Shown: in pieces, positions 9,555 through 16,341 of the stretch
How the letters are laid out: each line of letters begins with the position of its first letter
Position numbering within the stretch: the stretch's first letter is position 1
Assembly (NCBI RefSeq): GCF_014842995.1
Contig: NZ_JACYXL010000002.1
Location: 62,001-126,000 of the forward strand
Source: Rhodanobacter sp. 7MK24
Lineage (GTDB): Bacteria; Pseudomonadota; Gammaproteobacteria; Xanthomonadales; Rhodanobacteraceae
Direction: 5' to 3'
Length of the DNA: 64,000 nucleotides
Made by a program: the position numbers and the translations under genes
Notes under the pieces: model-generated
The model's input: only the letters and a program-made list of their open reading frames with translations
What the model was told of the DNA's origin: nothing
Databases searched by the model: none

Positions 9555-9628
9555 GAGCGCACCCTGTGCGCGATGGCTTTTCGCTTCGACCAGGCGCCGG
9601 GGCAATCGCGCACAGAGTGCGCTCCTAC
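9551..9628. repeat. Dispersed palindromic repeat, GTAGGAGCGC type, copy 1
   Basis: The outer arms GTAGGAGCGCACCCTGTGCG and their near-perfect inverse (ending in GAGTGCGCTCCTAC) enclose a central segment. A second copy is at 24297-24373 with the same outer arms and a similar centre. REP-like elements with GTAGGAGCGC ends are, to my knowledge, common between genes in Xanthomonads. This copy supplies the stop codon of the preceding hydrolase gene and lies between convergent genes. Confidence 0.85.
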
Positions 9629-9635
9629 GGCCGGA

Positions 9636-10837
9636 TCAGCCCGAGATCGCCAATCGCTCCGACCGGTATATCTGCGCGGTGACGCCCATCGCCACCAGCG
9701 CCGCGGCCAGCGTGCCGGCTAGGCACAGCATGAGCTGGTCCGCCGCGATGCCGTCGCCGCGCAACTGCTGCATGATGCCGAGATTCTGGCCGAGCAGCGG
9801 CACTGCGTACATCCACGATTGCGCCTTGATCGGCAGGAAGGCGAGCAGCGCACTGGGGATCGCCGGAACCATCATCAGCAGCGAGACGTAGGTCTGCGCT
9901 TCGCGGTAGCTCTTGGCGAACGCGGCCACCAGGCTCTGCAGCGAGGCCAGCAACAGCACCAGCGGCAGCATCAGCAGCAGCACGGTGCCGGCGAAGTGCC
10001 AGCCGAGATCCAGTTCCATGCCCAGTTTTTCGGCGGGGATGAACTGGCCCACCACCGCGAACGCGAACAGGGTGATGGCGAGGCTGGCACAGGAGAACGC
10101 GCAGATCGCCGCGAGCTTGCCGGCCAGGATCTTCCAGCGCGCCACCGGGTTGGCGAACAGCGGCTCCAGTGATTGCCGCTCGCGCTCGCCGGCGGTGAGG
10201 TCGATGGCGAGGGGCATGCCGCCTATGAACAGCGCGATCACGAAGAAGTACGGCAGCATCGCGAACAGCAGCACCGCGCGCGATTGCGGCGTCGCCTGGT
10301 CGCGCTTGGCCACCAGCACCGGCCATGCGGTACCCGGCGACATGCCGCGCGCCACCAGCCGCATCGCACCCTGCTGGCGCGCGTAGGCTTCCACCAGCTT
10401 CTGCACGCGCTCCACCGCGCTGCTGGTGTCCTGCCGCGAGGAGTCGTAGAACATCTCCACCTGCACCGGCTCGCCCTTGCGCCAGGCCGCGCCGTAGTCG
10501 GCGGCGATGCGCAGCACCACGTCGGCGTCCTGCTTGCGCACGGCCTGGCCCGGATCGGCCACCGCCGCATCGGAGACGATGCCGCCCTCCCTCAGTGCGT
10601 CGAGCAGATGCGGCGCGTACTGTGCACCGATCACCGGGACATGCAGTGGCTTGTCGATCTTGTCCAGCTGCATGCTGACCTGCATGTTGATGAGCATCAC
10701 GAACAGCACCGGCCCCAGCAGCGGCCCGGTGATGAAGGCACTCAGCACGGTGCGGCGGTCGCGCAGGTTCTCGCGCACTTCCTTGAGGAATACGGTAAGC
10801 ATGGCGCCGGCGCGGCGCGCTTTCGAGGCGACGGCAT

Positions 10838-10841
<4 letters not shown>
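9636..10841 (-). CDS. ABC transporter permease, NatB type
   Basis: 401-residue integral membrane protein with an N-terminal transmembrane helix, a long extracytoplasmic domain (about residues 45-180) and about five further helices in the C-terminal half. A TAGERERQSLEPL motif before the distal helices is typical of the ABC-2/NatB exporter family. It overlaps the ATPase gene by four bases (ATGA) and is the last gene of the seven-gene operon. NatAB exports Na+ in Bacillus; related exporters extrude drugs or peptides. The cargo here is unknown, but the operon's exported peptidase-like hydrolase makes a peptide or toxin plausible. Confidence 0.9.
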
Positions 10842-11568
<727 letters not shown>

Positions 11569-11572
<4 letters not shown>

Positions 11573-11745
11573 GAGAGGTCACTCCGGTTGAGGCAGAACT
11601 CCGGACGACGGGCCACCAGCGTCGACAACGTGGCCAGCATCGGAAGCAAGAGGACGGTGAGGAAATTCGGTGCCTTGAGCACGGCAGCCGCGAGCATGGC
11701 CGCAGCCCACAGCATGGCGTTCGCCAGTACGTAACGTTTTCTCAT
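11569..11745 (-). CDS. 58-residue membrane protein in the exporter operon
   Basis: Short protein beginning MRKRYVLANAML with two hydrophobic stretches (about residues 7-22 and 27-44) joined by a short KAPNF turn, so probably a two-helix hairpin. The start is set by a 4-base ATGA overlap with the upstream hydrolase stop, and the end overlaps the ATPase start in the same way. This strongly argues that it is translated. No family recognised. It could be an accessory subunit of the ABC exporter. Confidence 0.75.
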
Positions 11746-13313
11746 GGCGTGGCTCCGTTGAAATCGATGAAGAACGGCGTGGGTTGCAGGCGGTCGAGGC
11801 AGCTCGCATCCATCGTTTTCGGATCGAGCTGTTCGACGAAGTGCTGCACCAGCTGCGGCCCGCAGCCGGCCGCCATCACGCTGTGGCCCTGGCCCTTGAA
11901 CAGCAGCACGCGCGCATTCGCCAGCGACTTCGCCACCTCGTCGGCATAGCGCGGCGGCGTCACCGGGTCGTACTGGCCGGTAAGCAGCAGCACGGGCTTG
12001 TCGGTCACAAGCGGTCGGTGGAAATCCGCCGGCCGCGTACCCTTCGGCCACGCCGAGCAGATCGCCTTGTAACCGTCGACCATATGCGTGCCGAGCAGGG
12101 TGTTGGCGTCCTCCGGACGCGCCGTGAGCAGGTCGGCATCCTCGCTGCAGATGATCGAGTACGACATGCCGTTGCCGGCGAGATCGGCCATGTCCACGGT
12201 AAGCAGCTTGGCCTGCCCCAGCAGCGGACCCACGTCGCCGTGCGCAGCCGCATCGATGGACAGCGGCAGCAACGCAGCGGTGACCGGCGAGTACGCGAAC
12301 ATGCGCACGACGCTGACCAGCGAGTCATCGCTCAGCACGCGCTGCACGGTCTGGTAGCTCTGCGGATCGCGGAAGCTGACCGGATGAGGGTTCGCACGCA
12401 ACGCATCGCGCAACTGGATCAGCGTCTGGTACGGATTGCCGAAGCGCTGCTTGCATGCGGCATCGCTTTCGCAGCGCGCAAACTGGTCCTTCAGCGCATC
12501 CTCGAGGTTGCGTGCGAAGTCCTCGCCCAGCACCACGCTGTTGGGCACCGTGCTGTCCAGAACCACGCTGCGTACCGCGTCGGGATGGCGCATGGTGTAT
12601 TGCTGCGCCACACGCGTGCCATAGGACACGCCGACCAGGTCGAACTGCGGCACAGCCAGCGCGCGACGCACGTCTTCCAGATCCTCCACCGCGTCGGTGG
12701 TGGTGTAGTAGCGCGGATCGGCATGCGACTGCACCTGCTTCAGGCAGGCTGCCGCCGCAGCACGCAGCTTGTCCGGGTCGAAGCCGCCGTCGTCGTTCGC
12801 ATCGGCCTTGTCGTCAGTCTTGCAATCAAGTGCGTTGGAGCCGCCAACGCCGCGCTGGTCGACAAGCAGGATGTCGCGATGCGCGCGCAGTGGATCCAGC
12901 ATCGCGCCGATCTGGCCCGCGTAATCGGTGGCGGCCTGCCCCGGGCCGCCGGCAAGGAAGGCCAGCATGTCGGGCTTGGCCACCTGCGCGCTGGAGCGCA
13001 GCACCGCCAGCTTCAATGCGATCTTGCGGCCTTGCGGCTCGGAACGGTTCTCCGGCACCTCCAGCGAGCCGCACCAGGCCGCCGCGCTCAGGCCGCTGTT
13101 CGGCTGGCCGAGGTTGCATGCGGTCAACGTGAGCTTGCCGAGCTGCCAGGTGCGCGACGGCGCCGGCTTCACTGCCACTTGCGCTTGTGCGGAAACCTGG
13201 CCCTGCGCCGCAGGCTCAGGAGTCGGCGACTGCCGCCTTGCGTGGTTGGCGGCGATGATCGCCGCGGCCACGGCCACGACGACGGCCATGCGCCTCTTGG
13301 GATTCATGCTCAT
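11742..13313 (-). CDS. Exported alpha/beta hydrolase with TAP-like C-terminal domain
   Basis: 523 residues. A basic N-terminus and hydrophobic segment (about residues 9-22) give a signal peptide or anchor. An AGGPGQAA oxyanion block at about 121-128 and VDQRGVGGSN at about 151-160 are diagnostic of proline-iminopeptidase/tripeptidyl-aminopeptidase-like hydrolases. The nucleophile elbow GVSYG puts Ser at about 230. A LTGQYDPVTPP block supplies the Asp and a GQGHSV block the His. The TAP-like C-terminal domain is complete. It is expected to cleave short peptides in the periplasm. Four-base overlaps with both the XRE gene and the 58-residue membrane protein place it in the operon and fix the ATG at 13313. 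Confidence 0.9.
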   Translation of the reverse strand: MSMNPKRRMAVVVAVAAAIIAANHARRQSPTPEPAAQGQVSAQAQVAVKPAPSRTWQLGKLTLTACNLGQPNSGLSAAAWCGSLEVPENRSEPQGRKIALKLAVLRSSAQVAKPDMLAFLAGGPGQAATDYAGQIGAMLDPLRAHRDILLVDQRGVGGSNALDCKTDDKADANDDGGFDPDKLRAAAAACLKQVQSHADPRYYTTTDAVEDLEDVRRALAVPQFDLVGVSYGTRVAQQYTMRHPDAVRSVVLDSTVPNSVVLGEDFARNLEDALKDQFARCESDAACKQRFGNPYQTLIQLRDALRANPHPVSFRDPQSYQTVQRVLSDDSLVSVVRMFAYSPVTAALLPLSIDAAAHGDVGPLLGQAKLLTVDMADLAGNGMSYSIICSEDADLLTARPEDANTLLGTHMVDGYKAICSAWPKGTRPADFHRPLVTDKPVLLLTGQYDPVTPPRYADEVAKSLANARVLLFKGQGHSVMAAGCGPQLVQHFVEQLDPKTMDASCLDRLQPTPFFIDFNGATP

Positions 13314-13510
13314 GTATCGCTTCCTGGTTCGAAAATGGATTCGATCGGACGTCCAAACAACTTTGCTATCTTGAAAGCCAACGGCAGGCTGGGGTCGTAC
13401 TTGCCGGTTTCGATGGCGTTGACCGTCTGCCGCGACACTTCCAGCCGCTCGGCGAGATCCGCCTGCGACCAACCCTGCTCGCCACGCAGTTCGCGCACTT
13501 GGTTGTTCAT
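13310..13510 (-). CDS. XRE-family transcriptional regulator
   Basis: 66-residue protein that is almost entirely one helix-turn-helix domain: GWSQADLAERLEVSRQTVNAIE (recognition helix about residues 28-37) followed by a YDPSLPLAFKIAKLFG block. It belongs to the small Cro/YgzD-like group often encoded beside DUF-type membrane proteins. Four-base overlaps join it to the genes on both sides. It probably represses its own operon through the palindrome at 14417-14434; this is inferred from position and symmetry. Confidence 0.93.
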   Translation of the reverse strand: MNNQVRELRGEQGWSQADLAERLEVSRQTVNAIETGKYDPSLPLAFKIAKLFGRPIESIFEPGSDT

Positions 13511-13746
13511 GGGTGACGTTGTGAGAGCAGGCGGCGGATCACGCCGTAGGCACCGATCAGCAGCAGCGGCACCCACAACGTTGCCCAAGGTGGTGCAGGC
13601 AATACGCGTGCGTTCTGCAGGAAGCCGCGGCTGAAGATAGCCATCCCGATCACCGCGCAGGTGGTGGCCACCGCCTGCCGTTCGATGCGCTGCCGAAGCG
13701 TGCGCGCCCGCGTTCCTGTCGAGATGGAGTAGCCACGACTATTCAT
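13507..13746 (-). CDS. 79-residue two-helix membrane protein
   Basis: Starts MNSRGYSIST, with a basic segment, then a hydrophobic helix (about 26-39) and a second (about 54-70), ending in a basic RRLLSQRHP tail. No family recognised. The start is fixed by a 4-base overlap with the upstream 218-residue membrane protein, and its stop overlaps the XRE gene. Small membrane proteins next to XRE regulators of this type are frequent and may sense or transmit envelope stress; that role is conjecture. Confidence 0.72.
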   Translation of the reverse strand: MNSRGYSISTGTRARTLRQRIERQAVATTCAVIGMAIFSRGFLQNARVLPAPPWATLWVPLLLIGAYGVIRRLLSQRHP

Positions 13747-14399
13747 CGCGCCTGCTCCTCGTCCGCCCCGCCGGGAGACGCACGGCGCTTGCGCCAGTAC
13801 CGATAGCCTTGCCACGCCAGCACCAGCGCCAGGGACGAGCCCATGCCGACCAGCATCCCGATGTCGAAATCGTCGTGGCGCCAATAGACCGCGAGTGCCA
13901 CCGCCATCATCAGCAGGAGGATCAATGCCAGGCGCTGACGGAAAGTGAAGCCGCCCTCGGCGCAGCTCATTTCGTTGCCATAGCGCCTGTTCACCAGCCA
14001 ACGCGTGAGGCCATAAGCCGCCAACTGCAGCGGAAACACCCAGATCAGCACGATGCCATTCACTTGCACCAGTTTCGCCGCGGCGAGGAAGCCACCAATC
14101 AGGCTGGCCGCCCCCACCAGCGCCGTGGCCACGCCGAGTGCGACCAGATGCGTCCGCTGCTCCAGTTCGTCGCTATGCAGGATGCGGCGCGCCATCAGCG
14201 CTATCACGTAGAGCATCATCGCCACCGGTGCCAATGCCAGCAGCAGCTTCAGCGGTAGGCTGCCTGTGGTTCTCACCTCTGGCCACGCCAGCAGCATGAA
14301 ACCGACGTACAGGGCCATCGCCACCATCACCCGACGCTGGTATTGCTTCTCCGTGAAGCGCCGCATCGGCGACTTGCCCCCGGTACTGGACTTGCGCAT
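13743..14399 (-). CDS. Membrane protein, first gene of the seven-gene operon
   Basis: 218-residue protein with about six hydrophobic segments arranged in three pairs and an acidic, probably cytoplasmic tail (GGADEEQAR). The ATG at 14399 is chosen because GGGGGA lies about four bases upstream; an in-frame ATG at 14417 would fall inside the operator palindrome. No family with known function recognised. It is the promoter-proximal gene and overlaps the 79-residue membrane protein by four bases. Confidence 0.75.
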   Translation of the reverse strand: MRKSSTGGKSPMRRFTEKQYQRRVMVAMALYVGFMLLAWPEVRTTGSLPLKLLLALAPVAMMLYVIALMARRILHSDELEQRTHLVALGVATALVGAASLIGGFLAAAKLVQVNGIVLIWVFPLQLAAYGLTRWLVNRRYGNEMSCAEGGFTFRQRLALILLLMMAVALAVYWRHDDFDIGMLVGMGSSLALVLAWQGYRYWRKRRASPGGADEEQAR

Positions 14400-14416
14400 G
14401 GATCCCCCGCCCGCCA

Positions 14417-14434
14417 TGTAAAGCAACCTTTACA
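14417..14434. promoter_or_regulatory. Operator candidate for the XRE-controlled operon
   Basis: TGTAAAG-CAAC-CTTTACA, perfect 7-bp arms around a 4-base centre, lies 18 bases before the first start codon of the operon. A third GCTTTACATG half-site at 14473-14482 is the exact inverse of CATGTAAAGC at 14415-14424. Three matching half-sites fit a dimeric repressor binding two sites. The encoded 66-residue XRE protein is the obvious candidate ligand. Confidence 0.6.
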
Positions 14435-14484
14435 CGACAGCGTAGAACCGGCACACACGATCTGTCAAGCGTGCTTTACATGCA

Positions 14485-14968
14485 TTCCGACGTACAGCGT
14501 CGCGTCAAACAAGTGACGCGAGGTCATTTTCCGACGCACAATGGCACAAAGGACGCCCGGCCTGTCTTCGGTGGCGGTCATTGGATCGGATTCCGAGCGT
14601 GGCTTTTTGCTGGGAAAGTTTGCCGCGGCCAGCCAAGGGAGCCTCTATGCCAGCACCGGCGCCCAGGCATTTATATTCATATATTTCAATAAGTTAAACG
14701 ACATACATACAAAAATTTGTCACTTTTGTCGCCAAACTGCATAGGGACTTGCCTATCGGAAAGAGCGGGGGACTCGGCAGCAAGCCGGAAAACTTTAGGC
14801 TGTGAAGGTAAAGTGAGTAATCCATCACACTTTGGCCCGCTCTTTGCTGACCATCCCGTCGACAGCTTGCACCAACGACTTTTGAAAGGGTTTCGCCACG
14901 AATCCGCTGTGGAGACACCATCGAGCTGTTGCGTTTTTCACCCACACTCCAGAAGTCCAAGGAAACCT
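14485..14968 (+). other. Long leader of the fimbrial operon, AT-rich then highly structured
   Basis: No convincing gene lies in this 480-base stretch. From about 14665 to 14735 the sequence becomes strikingly AT-rich for this genome (TTTATATTCATATATTTC and similar), which suits a promoter region bound by IHF or H-NS-like proteins. A TTGTCA hexamer at 14717-14722 could be a -35 box, though no good -10 follows. From 14741 to 14845 several inverted repeats nest inside each other (see the separate RNA entry). The pilin ribosome-binding site AAGGAA follows at about 14959. Confidence 0.6.
14741..14845 (+). ncRNA. Candidate structured RNA element before the pilin gene
   Basis: Four inverted repeats are visible. 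ATAGG/CCTAT at 14741-14745 and 14752-14756 makes a small hairpin. AAAGAGCGGG at 14760-14769 pairs perfectly with CCCGCTCTTT at 14836-14845, closing a 66-base interior. Inside lie CGGC/GCCG (14775-14778 and 14784-14787) and ACTTTA/TAAAGT (14792-14797 and 14809-14814). The last competes with AAAGTG/CACTTT (14810-14815 and 14828-14833), so two folds are mutually exclusive. It does not match the c-di-GMP riboswitch consensus I know. It lies 124 bases upstream of the pilin ATG. Confidence 0.45.
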
Positions 14969-15508
14969 ATGAACAAGATGCTTCTTTCCGCTGCCCTCGC
15001 CGCCACCCTTGGCGCCATGGCCTTCGTGCCGGCAGCTCAGGCAGCCACCACCAACACCGGCACCATCCAGATCACCGGCAAGGTCCTGCAGGACACCTGC
15101 ACGGTCGCCGTCAACGGCGGCGCCGGCACCACCGTAACCCTGACCCCCGTCATGACGTCGAACCTGGCTGCTGCCAATGCCGTCGCGGGCGCCACCGCCT
15201 TCACCCTCAACCTCAGCAACTGCGACGCCAACGCCACCTCGGCGAAGCTGAGCTTCCAGGGCGGCGCAAACAACGCTGCCGACGGCAACCTCAAGAACAA
15301 CGGCACCGCTGGCAGCGTCGAAGTCCAGTTGCTGGCCGGCGGCACCAGCGGCAGCGTCATCAACGTCGGCACCAACGCCAATGCTCCGACTGTCGCGCTG
15401 ACCAGCGGCTCCGGCAGCACCAGCATGGCCGCCCAGTACTTTGCGACGGCGGCAGCGTCGGCCGGCCTGGTCAGCACCAGCGCCAGCATGACCTTCACCT
15501 ACCAGTAA
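14969..15508 (+). CDS. Major type 1 fimbrial pilin
   Basis: 179 residues with a Sec signal peptide (MNKMLLSAALAA start, cleavage after AQA near residue 24). The mature pilin has the usual pair of cysteines (in VLQDTCTV and LSNCDA), a Gly/Ala/Thr-rich body and the C-terminal FTYQ ending recognised by chaperones. Its N-terminal extension (TGTIQITGKV) would complete the neighbouring subunit by donor-strand exchange. It is the first gene of the chaperone-usher operon, with AAGGAA before the ATG. A strong stem-loop follows it, which should raise pilin expression over the downstream genes. Confidence 0.93.
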   Translation: MNKMLLSAALAATLGAMAFVPAAQAATTNTGTIQITGKVLQDTCTVAVNGGAGTTVTLTPVMTSNLAAANAVAGATAFTLNLSNCDANATSAKLSFQGGANNAADGNLKNNGTAGSVEVQLLAGGTSGSVINVGTNANAPTVALTSGSGSTSMAAQYFATAAASAGLVSTSASMTFTYQ

Positions 15509-15515
15509 GGGCACA

Positions 15516-15551
15516 GCGTGCCGCAGTCGCTCGATGCAGGCTGCGGCACGC
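15516..15551 (+). promoter_or_regulatory. Stem-loop between pilin and chaperone genes
   Basis: GCGTGCCGCAG pairs perfectly with CTGCGGCACGC (11 bp, 14-base loop) and is followed by CTTTGC. It lies 8 bases after the pilin stop in an 86-base intergenic gap of an otherwise overlapping operon. Placed here it could act as a partial terminator or an mRNA-stabilising hairpin giving excess pilin, as known for other fimbrial operons. There is no U-tract, so full termination is unlikely. Confidence 0.7.
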
Positions 15552-15594
15552 CTTTGCATCACCCCCGGCGTCCAGCCCGGCAGGGACACTCTCG

Positions 15595-16341
15595 ATGAAA
15601 AACCTCTACTGCACCTTGGGCGCAGCCTTGGTCGCGCTCGTCGTCGGCGTCGGCTCGGCCCATGCCAGCGTCGTCGTCGGAGGCACCCGCGTGGTGCTCC
15701 CCGCCCAATCGGGCGAGGTCACCGTGCGCCTGACCAACGACAGCGACCACCCCGCCCTGGTCGAGGCGTGGATCGATACGGGCGACCTGAATTCGACGCC
15801 GGACAACGCCAGCTCCCCCTTCCTGATCACGCCACCGCTGTTCCGCATGGATTCGCACAAGGATCAGAGCCTGCGGATCATCTACACCCAGGGCGCCCAG
15901 CCACTGCCTGGCGACCGCGAGTCGCTGTTCTGGCTGAACGTGCTGGAAGTGCCGCCCAAGCCCACCGGCCAGCAAAACGCCGGCCAGAATTACCTGCAGT
16001 TCGCGATACGTTCGCGGCTGAAACTGTTTTATCGCCCCAGCAACCTGCAGGGCGATGTAATGAAGGCACCCGACAGGCTGGCCTTCAAGATTGCTGGCGG
16101 TTCGGAAGCCGCGCTGGAGGTGCATAACCCCACGCCTTACTACGTCACGATCAGCAAGCTTTCGCTCGGCACCGACGGCAAGACCATCGACGGTGCGGAC
16201 GGCATGGTGGCGCCGTTCGGCGAACTGCGCCTTTCGCTCAAAGGGTTGGCCCAGGCTCCGGCTGCCGGCACATCCATCGCCTTCACGACCATCGACGACT
16301 ACGGCGCAGCCAACGCGCACAAGGCCACCGTGACGCCATGA
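15595..16341 (+). CDS. Periplasmic fimbrial chaperone, PapD family
   Basis: 248 residues. The signal peptide ends near ASA at about residue 22, followed by two immunoglobulin-like domains. The N-terminal G1 region contains the family signature LFWLNVLEVPPKP, and RIIYTQGAQPLPGDRES precedes it with a short F1-G1 loop, so it is of the FGS class. Basic residues for the pilin C-terminus anchor are in the RLKLFYRP block. It binds pilin subunits after Sec export and delivers them to the usher. Its stop overlaps the usher start by four bases (ATGA). Confidence 0.94.
   Translation: MKNLYCTLGAALVALVVGVGSAHASVVVGGTRVVLPAQSGEVTVRLTNDSDHPALVEAWIDTGDLNSTPDNASSPFLITPPLFRMDSHKDQSLRIIYTQGAQPLPGDRESLFWLNVLEVPPKPTGQQNAGQNYLQFAIRSRLKLFYRPSNLQGDVMKAPDRLAFKIAGGSEAALEVHNPTPYYVTISKLSLGTDGKTIDGADGMVAPFGELRLSLKGLAQAPAAGTSIAFTTIDDYGAANAHKATVTP

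Noticed and set aside
9551-9628. Ordinary rho-independent terminator at the hydrolase 3' end
   Set aside because: The arms are interrupted by a ~30-base centre and the same element recurs at 24297-24373, so it is better described as a dispersed repeat, though it may also end transcripts.
14530-14845. c-di-GMP (GEMM) riboswitch before the pilin gene
   Set aside because: GCACA-, GGAAAG- and CCGG-like pieces occur, but the ordered GCAAAGC and CCTAA receptor blocks of the known consensus are absent.
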